From positions 3,578 to 34,203 of the forward strand of contig CYKH01001749.1 of NCBI GenBank assembly GCA_001460835.1: DNA of 30,626 bases, written 5' to 3'. Of this stretch, positions 1 through 9,200 are shown in pieces. The first letter of the stretch is position 1. Each line of letters starts with the position of its first letter. A program made the translations under genes and the position numbers. Source of the stretch: Bodo saltans. Lineage: Eukaryota; Euglenozoa; Kinetoplastea; Eubodonida; Bodonidae. The notes under the pieces were generated by a model that was given only the letters and a program-made list of their open reading frames with translations, was not told the DNA's origin and ran no database searches.

Positions 1-288
1 GACTTCAAAACAAACACCTTCAGCTCAACTCTATTCAAAAAACCCATAATCATGTTTTTTTTTTCAACGAGAAAGAAACAATCAAAGAAAATAAAACAAC
101 AACAAGAACAAAAACAACAACAACAAACAAGAAAGCCTTTGAACACACGCGGATGGATAAACGCGAAGAATGTGAAATCAGCATTCGCACACACAAACCG
201 CCCAAAAAAGAAACAAAAAAATCACCCAGCAACAGATAGGACTTCAAAACAAACACCTCTCAACTCTATTCAAAAAACCCATAATCAT
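1..288. repeat. Direct repeat of about 50 bases, copies at 1-53 and 240-288
   Basis: The two copies share the beginning GACTTCAAAACAAACACCT and the ending AACCCATAATCAT. They differ by one 4-base insertion in the first copy, so they are 53 and 49 bases long. The first copy begins exactly at base 1, so the repeat may extend beyond the window. Confidence 0.85.
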
Positions 289-609
289 CGATGGATGCAA
301 CGCAAACAAAACAACCAACACCAAACTAAAAATGAACAGAACAAAGAAAATAAATGAGAAGAGAAAAAACACACACAAAAAAGCCGTGTGCGTTTACCTT
401 TGATGACCACCAACGGTTCTTGATTGACAAACGCTTTCCTATCACGTTGTTCTCATACATACACACGACAGGGAAGGGTCCATTATTGTCTACAATAATT
501 TGGACAACTAATTCCCGTCTTGCACAAAAACACACAAACAGCCACATCAAACAAAAATACCGCTGGATCTCAGCCGAAACGGACTCAAGTTGAATCTTGT
601 GAGTCCGAA
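1..609. other. A-rich leader region without a supported gene
   Basis: This stretch is rich in A and CAA-type runs and ends at the first ATG of the carrier gene. An ATG at 52 opens about 100 codons, but the product is almost only K, Q, N and T, so I treat it as a composition artefact. A roughly 50-base direct repeat lies inside (1-53 and 240-288). It probably holds the end of an upstream transcript and the 5' leader and splice-acceptor region of the carrier. No tRNA, rRNA or spliced-leader gene is visible. Confidence 0.5.
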
Positions 610-1710
610 ATGTTGTCACAATCTGTTGTTGTTGATTTCCGGTGCTCTGAGACCCACGCTGTCCTAGCGCACAGTGGCACTTCCATGAGGCGCTTCGCCG
701 CAGCGTTCGCCTCTCGCTCAACCGAGATGAAAAAGACTCTGTCTACCTCTCCCCTGCTGCAGACGGTAGTGGCAGGTGGATGTGCCGGCGCTGTAAGTCG
801 CACGCTGACTGCTCCTCTGGATCGTATGAAAGTACTTGCGCAAGAAGGAAGAGTTCTTCGCCACATCCAACAAGGGTCCTCACCATACGGCGGTGCTGCC
901 ACCAGCGTTGGAGCCAAGGAGCTGTTCTTGTACTTGTACCGCACTGGGGGTGCTGCCGCTTTTTGGCGCGGCAACGGCGTGAACTGCTTGAAGGCGGGCC
1001 CTGAGCAAGCTGCGGCGTTCACTGCGAGACAGTTCTACCTCCCACTTGTGTGCGCGGATGTCTCGAAGCCAACCTTTGGTGAGAACTGCGCCGTTGGTTC
1101 CCTCGCTGGACTGTCTGCTCAAGCCCTCCTGTATCCTATGGAGGTGGTGAAGACACGCATGGCCGTTGCAGATGCACACGAGTACGGCGGCATTATGGAC
1201 TGCTTCCGGCAAAGCATCCAACGAGGAGGCGTCCGAGATTTGTACGTGGGACTGTTCGCCAACGCTGTTGGTATCATTCCTCACCGCGGTTTGGAGATGG
1301 GAACCTTCTTCACCCTCGAGCGGATCGTTCGCCAACGTTATTTCTCCTCGCCACGACATGAAGTTTCCAACACCACCAAGTACAGCAGCAAATCGTCATC
1401 GTCATCATCCAATCACAAGTCGACACCTCTGCCCATCTATGCGACTCTTGGCATCAGTTTCACGGCATCTCTTGTCAGCCAAGTTGTCACCTACCCACTT
1501 AACCTCGTCAGAACGAAGCTGCAGACACAAGGCGTGAATGGGAGGCCAGTGTTGTACAAGGGGATTGCAGACTGCGTCACCCAAGTGTGGCGAGAGGAGG
1601 GCGCCCGAGGCTTGTTCTCCGGCATCGTGCCCAACATGATGAAATCACTGCCAGCATCCATGTTGATGTACTTGACGTTCTCGTCGGTGATGAACGCCCT
1701 CCAGCAGTAA
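610..1710 (+). CDS. Mitochondrial carrier family protein, ATP-Mg/Pi (SCaMC/SLC25A24)-like
   Basis: This is a solute carrier of the mitochondrial inner membrane (SLC25 family) of 366 residues. The three family repeats are visible by their matrix motifs: PLDRMK at about residue 69, PMEVVK at about 176 and PLNLVR at about 296; the third has N in place of the usual acidic residue. A WRGNGVN motif after repeat 1 and the YPLNLVRTKLQTQ context resemble calcium-regulated ATP-Mg/phosphate carriers and relatives such as the CoA carrier, but no EF-hands are present, so the substrate is not settled. A serine-rich insert follows residue 255. The first real ATG of the frame is at 610; 685 and 727 are also in frame, and 685 would leave only about 23 residues before helix 1. 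A strong hairpin follows the stop at 1734-1778. Confidence 0.85.
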   Translation: MLSQSVVVDFRCSETHAVLAHSGTSMRRFAAAFASRSTEMKKTLSTSPLLQTVVAGGCAGAVSRTLTAPLDRMKVLAQEGRVLRHIQQGSSPYGGAATSVGAKELFLYLYRTGGAAAFWRGNGVNCLKAGPEQAAAFTARQFYLPLVCADVSKPTFGENCAVGSLAGLSAQALLYPMEVVKTRMAVADAHEYGGIMDCFRQSIQRGGVRDLYVGLFANAVGIIPHRGLEMGTFFTLERIVRQRYFSSPRHEVSNTTKYSSKSSSSSSNHKSTPLPIYATLGISFTASLVSQVVTYPLNLVRTKLQTQGVNGRPVLYKGIADCVTQVWREEGARGLFSGIVPNMMKSLPASMLMYLTFSSVMNALQQ

Positions 1711-1733
1711 AAAGCAGCCAAAATGGCCGTACC

Positions 1734-1778
1734 TCTAGAATTGGCAAACCAAAACTTCGCAGGTTTGCCTTTTCTAGA
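1734..1778 (+). other. Stem-loop just downstream of the carrier stop codon
   Basis: Arms 1734-1750 and 1762-1778 are complementary at 15 of 17 positions (TCTAGAA and GGCAAACC blocks pair, with two T-T mismatches between them) around an 11-base loop. It starts 24 bases after the stop codon, so it would lie in the 3' UTR. Kinetoplastid genes are largely controlled after transcription through 3' UTRs, so an RNA structure here could matter; that role is inference. Confidence 0.6.
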
Positions 1779-1822
1779 ACAAGAAAACGAGAACTTCCCG
1801 CTCTTTTCGCTTTTTGCAAGTT

Positions 1823-1860
1823 AATTTTCTCTTTGTTTGCCCCCCTCTCTTGAATTTTAG
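1823..1860 (+). promoter_or_regulatory. Candidate trans-splice acceptor (pyrimidine tract + AG)
   Basis: A long, nearly pure pyrimidine tract runs from about 1823 to 1855 and ends with the AG at 1859-1860. It is one of the best acceptor-like signals in the window, and the next ATG downstream (1897) opens the 88-codon ORF. Given kinetoplastid trans-splicing, it suggests a transcript starts here. Confidence 0.45.
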
Positions 1861-1896
1861 ATTTTGTAGACCACTAGATTACACCAGAACAAGAAA

Positions 1897-2163
1897 ATGC
1901 GAAAGCTACAATCGCATACAAACATACTACGCGTTTCGCATCAACGTCTTCATTTATTTTTTCTTAATTTCCGCCTCCCTTCGACTTTGGTGTCCCTGTT
2001 TTATTTGGGTGGCTTGCTCGTTTCACTTGGCCTCAATCCTCTTCTTTCGAAGCGCGGAATCGTACAACACTTTCGCGGTACTGTGCGGCATGTGCAATGT
2101 TATTGGAGGAAAATTTATCAATTGCTGGAGGCTGATTTCAAGGCAACGCTAACGAAAAAGTGA
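1897..2163 (+). CDS. Possible small hypothetical protein (88 aa)
   Basis: This ATG-started ORF of 88 codons is the first ATG after a strong acceptor-like site (AG at 1859-1860), which is the main argument for it. The product is basic with a hydrophobic central stretch around residues 25-50, which could be one membrane segment. A hairpin with an 8-bp stem lies 21 bases past the stop, similar to the placement behind the carrier gene. Against it: the DNA is T-rich, a second frame is open over the same bases, and I recognise no family. It could simply be spacer whose base composition avoids stops. Confidence 0.3.
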   Translation: MRKLQSHTNILRVSHQRLHLFFLNFRLPSTLVSLFYLGGLLVSLGLNPLLSKRGIVQHFRGTVRHVQCYWRKIYQLLEADFKATLTKK

Positions 2164-2184
2164 CAAAGAGATACTCGAGCAGGT

Positions 2185-2203
2185 CCAGATGGCATCCATC
2201 TGG
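2185..2203 (+). other. Perfect 8-bp hairpin with 3-base loop
   Basis: CCAGATGG at 2185-2192 and CCATCTGG at 2196-2203 are perfectly complementary around the loop CAT. It sits just downstream of the possible 88-codon gene. It may be a 3' UTR structure; function unknown. Confidence 0.5.
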
Positions 2204-2983
2204 TATAGAAATTTGACCTTACTCCTTGAGAAGCGTCATATATTTTCACGCAAAAAAACACAACATAACAAACGTTTGTTTTGACTGATAGAGATGCTCG
2301 CTCTTTATGTTTCGTTTCGTTAGGTCCGTGCAAGATGAATGCAAAGATATTTTCCCCTGACGTGCACATTTGCTAGTAGTGGTTAACGTGTTGTCGCGCA
2401 CCTTTGAGGAGGAGGAGTGACGTCAAACAACGTAGCTTTGCCAAGATGGAGTACTTCACTTTTTAATTCTTTTTCATCATTTTTTTTCCCCGAATGATGC
2501 AGGGTAGAGAGTTTAGATGCGTGCTTTTGAGTGGTTGTTTTGGTGACTTTTTTTTCCATTTGGGGGATCAGTTTTTTTTTTCTTCGCTGCGCACTGTACT
2601 TCAAAGCAGAGTTCGTCCCCTCTCCCGTCTGTGACACGTTATCGCAATTTCTTGTTTTTTCCGTTCGTGGAGAAACCACACAAAAGAAACGAGAAAACAC
2701 TTCCTTTGAACGAATGAACAAGAAATTGAGTGGCACAGCAACAGTTTTCTCCCTTTCCCACAATAACACAAACAAAACAAACAATCATTTTAAAACCGCG
2801 CAAAACCCCCCAAAGAAAACACTGCTCAAAAGAGTTATTAGACCTGGTAAAATGAAATGAAAAAAATTACACAAGCGCCGAAGGTCAATGATACAGCGAT
2901 TCTTAACTCTTTTGCATTACAATGCCTTCTCTTGGGGTTTTCGCTCAAGGGCAGCATCAAAGAAAACAAAATACCTTGTGTGT

Positions 2984-3964
2984 ATGCCTCCAGCACAATC
3001 CGACGAGGATATCATCTTACAGGATGCACTTCGTAGCGCCACGCAGTTGCAATCGACGTTTCGGACGGTGAAGGACTACATCGATTTATACGAAGCCGCC
3101 GGTTGTCCCCGCGAACTTCTTGTCAAGCGCATCACTGGTGTTCCATCGTTTCGCCTATCCTCAAGCGCCAAGCGTCGGCGACGACGTGAAAGTGTTGCCG
3201 CAGGAGAGGCGACATCGCCAGAGCGAAATGATCAGGAGGGTGAGACCGAAGACCCTCCACGATATCACGTTGCAGTTCCTCGCGACCCTCTCCCATGCGC
3301 TAGTGTGCAGTGCCGCAGCAAAGTAGTATTGGATGGTGGTACTTCACTTTCAGGAGGGGCGATCGTTGAGAAGCGAGTCGATCTTGAAGCAACACTCGAG
3401 AAACTTCGTCTCACTGAGTCGGCACCATACAAGGAACGATGGCTTCAACAGGTGCACGAGGAGGGTCGAGCGTCCGATATTGTGCGGACAAGCAGCGCTC
3501 AACCTCACGCCATGAATGCAACAGAGCGTGAGGTGTACTTGACACTGAAGCGGCCCGATGGACGAAGAACAAAGTTCGAAGCGATTGCAAGCGAGCGGAG
3601 CCTGGCTCGCCCTGTTGCTGTGACGTTACAACGGCGTAACCCAACCAATTGCCATCGAAGCCAACACTACCCCACAGCACCATCGTCCGCGCGTCTTGAA
3701 AAACTTCCCTTTCCTGATCGGCCAAAGCCCCCTGTTACTTTGAGCGGACAAACCACATTGTCGTCACCACCGCCATCACGTCAGCCTTCCCAGAGTGGCA
3801 GTCCTTCAAAGTCCCCGTCGACCGAAGTGCAGAAGTGGAGGCAGCACATGGGCCTTGTGACGACTGAAGCGCCGTTGTACACGATTGTGGCAAAAGAGTT
3901 GGATCTTGAAAAGTCCGCGCAGGATGAGCTCTTGAAGAGCGTTGCCTCGCTGTTACGCCTTTGA
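2984..3964 (+). CDS. Hypothetical protein, basic, proline/serine-rich tail
   Basis: I do not recognise this protein of 326 residues. The N-terminal 50 residues look helical and ordered. A basic run (KRRRRRE) at about residues 62-68 could be a nuclear localisation signal. The middle is charged, and residues about 250-285 are rich in P and S and probably disordered. A short predicted-helical end follows (ELDLEKSAQDELLKSVASLL). An ATG at 2888 is in frame, but the pyrimidine stretch and AGs at about 2930-2955 lie between it and 2984, so a trans-spliced mRNA would start after 2888; I therefore prefer 2984. The next gene begins 123 bases downstream. Confidence 0.6.
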   Translation: MPPAQSDEDIILQDALRSATQLQSTFRTVKDYIDLYEAAGCPRELLVKRITGVPSFRLSSSAKRRRRRESVAAGEATSPERNDQEGETEDPPRYHVAVPRDPLPCASVQCRSKVVLDGGTSLSGGAIVEKRVDLEATLEKLRLTESAPYKERWLQQVHEEGRASDIVRTSSAQPHAMNATEREVYLTLKRPDGRRTKFEAIASERSLARPVAVTLQRRNPTNCHRSQHYPTAPSSARLEKLPFPDRPKPPVTLSGQTTLSSPPPSRQPSQSGSPSKSPSTEVQKWRQHMGLVTTEAPLYTIVAKELDLEKSAQDELLKSVASLLRL

Positions 3965-4024
3965 CGCCCCGGCAGAGTTATTTTTTGTTCCCTCCTATGA
4001 TGTTGTGTACAATTCACTGTGCTT

Positions 4025-4037
4025 CCTTTAAACACAG
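4025..4037 (+). promoter_or_regulatory. Candidate splice acceptor followed by a short upstream ORF
   Basis: T/C-rich sequence from about 3978 to 4030 ends in ACAG with AG at 4036-4037. If used, the first ATG of the mRNA (4056) opens only four codons before a stop, ahead of the ankyrin protein start. An alternative acceptor is the CAG at about 4100-4102, which would select the ATG at 4112. Confidence 0.35.
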
Positions 4038-4087
4038 ACCTTTTGAACGCGAGATATGAACAGAATGTGAGATCGTTTTCCCCTTCG

Positions 4088-5890
4088 ATGGTAGTGTGTC
4101 AGATCGCAAACATGTCGTCGAAGGCTTCTTCTCGATCATCATCGCAGCACAGTAACGACAGCCGAGACTCTAATGACAGGACACGCGACGTAGAAGAAGT
4201 CGATGCAGCAATTCGTGTCACAACACTACCTGAAGCGCCGGATAACGCCTCTCAGTTGCTGCTGCTCGTGCTCAACGCTAGGGCACCAGCCCTTGCGGAC
4301 TTTGTATCGCAGGTTGGGCCGGCGAGATGTGCGGAGCTGTGCAGCGTAGAGCACGAACATGAAGGGAAGAAAGGAACCGTCTTCTATTTCGCTGCAAGGA
4401 AAAATGAGCGCGCGGTGCTTCGAACGCTAGGAACGGGATGCTGTGGAACAAGTCCATCGTCGCCGACGGCACAAAACTTCAACCCACCCTCACCTATGAA
4501 TAACAACAGCAATGCTGCTTACTTTCCAGCTGATGCAGCAACTGTTCTCGCCCCACTTGTCATGCCTGCCGTTCGTAAAATGATCGAAGAGGAAAAGTAT
4601 TCCGTTGTTGTGTTTCTCCTCAGTTTATGCCCTGCGGTCAGTTGTCAGTTGGTGAATGCCGAGAAGGGCGACATAATCCTACACGCATTGTGCCGCTGCC
4701 CATCGGTGCCATCATGGTGCATTCAAGATGTGCTAGCTCTTCACGTGGGGCTGCTGCCACCAAAGGGCAGCAGCGACGGCCGAAGCCCAACTCCATCGTC
4801 ATTCAATAACACGATGCGCTCATCGAATCATGGGCGGAGCGTGTCCCCAACTCGCGCCGCTTCACGAGCGGGAGCTGCTGGACTTTCGTCGCCAGCGCAT
4901 AAAGCTCGAAAGCTGCCTCACATCAACCAGTTGAATGCGAAGGGCCTTTCTGCTTTGCACATTGCGGCGACGCACATCAAAGGACTGGCTGGTGGAGAAA
5001 TCGCAAACATGTTGTTGCGCCACGGTGCGGATGAGAAATTATTGACACCTGACGGAAAAACGGTTCTTCACATTTGCCTAAACGGCCACATCCGTGCGCA
5101 GCTCGGCATTGTGCGATCCCGTCATCGTGGCATCGAGGCGACACTGGACGACGAGGTGAAGCAAAAGATTGATGAATGCCCGAACAGTGATGCATTCCCT
5201 GTGCTGCCTGACATCGTAGAGGAGGAAACCCCGCCTGGTGGAAATGCTGGCACCAAGGCAGCAGCAAGTGAGGCAGCAGCAGCAAATGAGGACGATGAGG
5301 GTGGGAGGAAAAAAGGAGATCCCCTTTCTGCGGAGGATGAAGAGGCGCTGGTGCAACGGTTGTACGACCAGAGCATCCGCTCCAAATCCAACTGGTTCGA
5401 TGGAAAATATCGCGAAATTGAAGAACTGGACCAGCAACGCTACCACGCCAAGCAGCTTGCGGCGGATGAGGTAGAAGCCTCTGTCGCTCGCTTGTATCAA
5501 GAATCTATTGACAAACAAGCAGAAACGGTCTCAGGGCTCAATGAGAAGTACCTGAAGGAACGACCCCCAGGGCCTGCCATTGAGCCAGAAGAGTTAGAGG
5601 CCGCGTGCCAGCGATTGTGCCAAGGGTCGTTGGACAAGAAAGTCACCATTCGAAAAGAACTCCAAGACAAGTTTTACCCTCCCGCAGAGCGGAAGAAGCT
5701 GAGCAAGAGCACCATGGCGGACTCTGCCCTTCGCTTGTGCACTGCTAGTCAAGAGAAGACCGCTCAGGAGATGACAAAGCTGCACGAGACGTACTGCGGA
5801 GGCGCGAAGGGACGATTTAACGGTGGAAACGGACCACTGTCTAAGGACCAAATCAAAGCTTTAGGTGATCGCTTGTCCAAGAAGGCGTAA
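4088..5890 (+). CDS. Ankyrin-repeat protein with four C-terminal RLY-type repeats
   Basis: The product has 600 residues from the first in-frame ATG (4088); an ATG at 4112 is equally plausible. After a low-complexity S/D/R-rich start comes a degenerate ankyrin-like region. Two clear ankyrin repeats lie at about residues 278-345 (GLSALHIAATH and GKTVLHICLNGH signatures). A Ser/Pro-rich insert and an acidic, alanine-rich linker (about 380-410) separate this from a C-terminal array of four degenerate repeats (about 410-575) of the form RLYxxSxxxK...L..KY, roughly 35-55 residues apart, probably helical. Ankyrin repeats bind proteins; the partner cannot be read from the sequence. I recall similar RLY-type repeats in conserved trypanosomatid proteins of unknown function, but I cannot name a family. 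Confidence 0.75.
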   Translation: MVVCQIANMSSKASSRSSSQHSNDSRDSNDRTRDVEEVDAAIRVTTLPEAPDNASQLLLLVLNARAPALADFVSQVGPARCAELCSVEHEHEGKKGTVFYFAARKNERAVLRTLGTGCCGTSPSSPTAQNFNPPSPMNNNSNAAYFPADAATVLAPLVMPAVRKMIEEEKYSVVVFLLSLCPAVSCQLVNAEKGDIILHALCRCPSVPSWCIQDVLALHVGLLPPKGSSDGRSPTPSSFNNTMRSSNHGRSVSPTRAASRAGAAGLSSPAHKARKLPHINQLNAKGLSALHIAATHIKGLAGGEIANMLLRHGADEKLLTPDGKTVLHICLNGHIRAQLGIVRSRHRGIEATLDDEVKQKIDECPNSDAFPVLPDIVEEETPPGGNAGTKAAASEAAAANEDDEGGRKKGDPLSAEDEEALVQRLYDQSIRSKSNWFDGKYREIEELDQQRYHAKQLAADEVEASVARLYQESIDKQAETVSGLNEKYLKERPPGPAIEPEELEAACQRLCQGSLDKKVTIRKELQDKFYPPAERKKLSKSTMADSALRLCTASQEKTAQEMTKLHETYCGGAKGRFNGGNGPLSKDQIKALGDRLSKKA

Positions 5891-6213
5891 AGAAGACGGA
5901 TGTAGACTTCCCTGTGAGGAGAAAGATCGTCCACCGCAAAATAGCAGGTAGATGTTTGATATCTGTGGGTGCAGCTCAGAATGGCTGCCGTTTTTGTACT
6001 TTATAGGAGTTCACCGCTCAATCGTTGATCTGTTTGTTTTCGTTTTTTTTGATGAAACCCAACTAAACACGAAAACCTTCCGTGTGTGTGCTGTACAATC
6101 CCGCAATCATTCGTTGGTTGAGAGATCTCTTTTGGGTCCCTCTGACGACGTTATAGTGCCACATTTATCTCAATGGTTGTTCGATAGGATCTGCACACAG
6201 TTTAAAGAAGAAA
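5891..6213. other. Intergenic region, 5' leader of the THADA-like gene
   Basis: This spacer holds T-rich tracts (about 6028-6050) and an acceptor-like ACAG at 6197-6200. An ATG at 5952 opens 89 codons that overlap the next gene by a few bases; it spans the tract and resembles no family, so I do not call it. Confidence 0.5.
6197..6200 (+). promoter_or_regulatory. Candidate trans-splice acceptor of the THADA-like gene
   Basis: AG at 6199-6200 is followed by only 13 bases, without any ATG, before the start codon at 6214. The T-rich tract lies well upstream, so the branch and tract placement are less convincing than at other genes. Confidence 0.35.
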
Positions 6214-9200
6214 ATGACTAACACTGAAGTTGACTTCGCTGCTGAGCGCCGCCAACTTCGCCGCCCAGATGGGTCGACCATCACGCTCCCTCCACAGTTG
6301 CAGGACAGACTTGAGACATGCGTGCAGCTGCTACGCAATGCCAGTGAAGGCGAGCATTCGTCATCACTAGCACTGTCTTTGATATTGGATGAGATCGTCA
6401 GCGCGACATCGGCCGACGTTCACATCAAGAAGATCTCCCAACTCTCACCGCACCTTCAAGCGCTGAGCAGCAGCAATGCCTCCACGGCAATGGCTGCTAT
6501 TGCACGTTACTTCGTATTTTCTTGGCTGCTGGACTGCCGTGTGCGGTACGCCCATAAAGCCCTCATCGGCATCGCTAGGACGTTCTTCTTCTCCAATGTT
6601 CACGACAGCCCTTTCAACTTGCTGATTGAGGAGCTGTTCACCCTCGACATCATTCGCGCGTCCAAGGAGATGATTGTGGCCTGTCGTACTGCACCCACGC
6701 TCAATGCAGAGACGTTGTCGAGTCACCGTGATGCCTTCGTGCATCTCATGAATTGCATGGATTCTATCACTGTGACCCTCGTCCCAGTGTACCGGAGTGT
6801 CTTCGAGCGGTGCTTCGCTGCGACGTTGCCGCTTCTGGGTGAGTCTGTCAACTGGGCACTGAACTCAGCGCTTGTGAACGCTGCGTCAACCGCTCCGACA
6901 ACAACGAGTACCAATAACAATAACAAGCGTAGTCGATCACCTGATCGCGAAGAGGGCAGAGAAGACACAGCGCCGAGCGGCGGTAGCAACGCCACAACTG
7001 TTGTCCTAGCGCGTGTTTTCGGTGAGGATGTCGATTTGCTTCGCTTTTTTGTTCGAGTGACAGCGACTCACGTGCATAAGTTTATGCAGTTGCCTCACTG
7101 CGTAGCACCGCTGTTTGACGAGTCGTCCTCATCGACCATCGAGTCCCAAGATGGACTCACTGGCGTCCTCTGTGGCGCTGCTCGCATGCTCTCCACTCCC
7201 ATGCTTCCCAAAGACGTCCTCAACGCTGCAGGGTTACTTGTCGCTTCCACGTTGACACTACGTTCGTTGAACATCGCCGTTATTCGCTCTGCATGTGAGG
7301 CGGCATGTGCTCACCGTGTGAATCCGCTTTCCGAGGGAGGTAGCGTCACAGCTTACAATTGGTGGCGCCAGCACTCACGCGCGGCCCTGTTGTCATTGGT
7401 ATCGACAGCAACAACAACAACAACAGGTGTTGCTGTTCACGATGGTGGCGCGGCACATCTTTTTACGGAGGACCTTGCGGCGCTGTTCTCGCAGTTTAGC
7501 AACATCGGACGCTTTGCGTTTTTCAAAGGACTCCTGTCACACTGCCAAGCACCGATTCAAGGATCCATGGAGACCCTTCCTATGCTGCTGTTGTCCGACG
7601 ACAATGAACATCAACAACATGCGTCGTCCATCAATATTGTGCACGACGTCATTGCAGCCAACGCCGTGAGCTACACCACCGAGGTGCAAGAGCCTGATGT
7701 GCGTTTTATGGCGATTCAAACATTGGATCATGTCGTTCGGCACATCGCTGGTGTGTTGAAGTGCATTGCAGCTGAGGCGACGCGCGTGGCTGCTGCGGGA
7801 AGCACATTGAACGATTCCCTCAAGCGTTCCTTTACTCAAGTATGCTGTGCGTCCCCAAAACTAAGGACCACAGTTCAGGCCACAGTAGGGATGATCATGG
7901 CGCTGTGGGACGACCCCACTCAACAGGTATCTGGTCCCTTGTACGACACGTACCGAATCGTGCTCTCGATCAATGAAGGCATTGCCGCATGTCGCACAGC
8001 ATTGGGCGTTGCTGTTGCCTCCAACGATGAAACCGACGCTCACTTGGTGCTGAGCCCAGTCGAGGCATTGCAACAAGTGCTCGCAACCCAAAACGACCGC
8101 CGCGGGAAATACCACGCCCTCCTCGCCCTTGTAGACGTGCTACCACTTGAGGCGCTTCTGTCGCATGGAACGTCGGCTATGTCAGCGGATGCGGATGACA
8201 GCAGCAAGATGAGAGAGGCGTCGCGTATTCGTGAGTTCTGTGCTCCACTCATTGCGGGGTCGTGCAACTCAAAAATTAGCAGCGTCTGCGGTGAAGTTCT
8301 CGCCGCCATCGCGAAGAAGTCGATCGACACGTGGAATGCAGAGGACGCTACCACAACAGCATTTGACGCCTCTCGCCACAAGGACCTCGTGGAATTCTGG
8401 AGGGTTGCGTTCATGTTGCCGATTGTAGAAGCAGCTGCTGGGGGAGCGGCCTCGTTCCGCGGGTTGAACGTCTCCTCTACCCAGGCCGTCTCTAACGTCA
8501 TTGCCCACATGATGGTGCCGCTGCTCAAGCGGTGGCCAACGTTGTCGTTGGATGTCGCACTGCAGTGCGTCGTGGAGCGAGCGTCGCAAACATCATCATC
8601 ATCATCATCTGAAGGAGGATCCAACTGGACTCAAGTCGCCATTGAGGCGCTGTTTCGAGCCAGGACGTGTTTTATTGACACGTGTGCAGTGGTGCAACCC
8701 AGCAATACAACCATTTACCCACTGGTCTCCGAGGCGCTCCAGTCATACGACTACGAGTTGCGGATGACCGCATTTGGCATTGCGGCGTTGTCATTACGAG
8801 GCGCAGAACCGGTCACACCTTGGCAATGCGTCCTCGTGGAGCGGTTCATTCTGCTGAATCTGCATCAAGGCGGAGATAGCACCGCCCGGGGAGCGTTCCT
8901 ACAGAACATCGGCAAGTGGATCCGGCGATTGTCGGACAGCATCACAAGTTCCAAGACACGCACCGGCATCCCTGCAGATCCGAAGAAACAGAAACAGATG
9001 CGCAAGGCTGGTGCACAAGCACCAACGGCGGAACAAGCGCAAGCCATTGAGGCGGGCTTTCAAGTCTATGTTCACACCGTCTACGATCATGTGACGAGGT
9101 TAGTGGCGTTGTTTGCTGCGCACAGTGGAGCAACAACTGTAACGACTGCGGATGGTGCGAGCGACAACACACAATCCTTGTCCCTGGAGCGTCGCTTTGC

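Larger units (their letters stand above)
1711..2983. other. Long intergenic region between carrier and hypothetical gene
   Basis: This spacer is unusually long for the window. It holds the hairpin at 1734-1778, a strong pyrimidine tract ending in AG at 1859-1860, a possible 88-codon ORF (1897-2163), a second hairpin at 2185-2203, and further T-rich stretches between about 2470 and 2590. Purine- and A-rich sequence follows to about 2885. No other ORF with an ATG start looks protein-like. Confidence 0.5.

Noticed and set aside
52-357. ORF of about 100 codons in the A-rich leader
   Set aside because: The product is almost entirely K, Q, N and T because of the A/CAA-rich DNA, and it overlaps the direct repeat; no sign of a real protein.
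5952-6221. 89-codon ORF before the THADA-like gene
   Set aside because: It spans the pyrimidine tract and runs into the next start codon; composition-driven and unlike any family.
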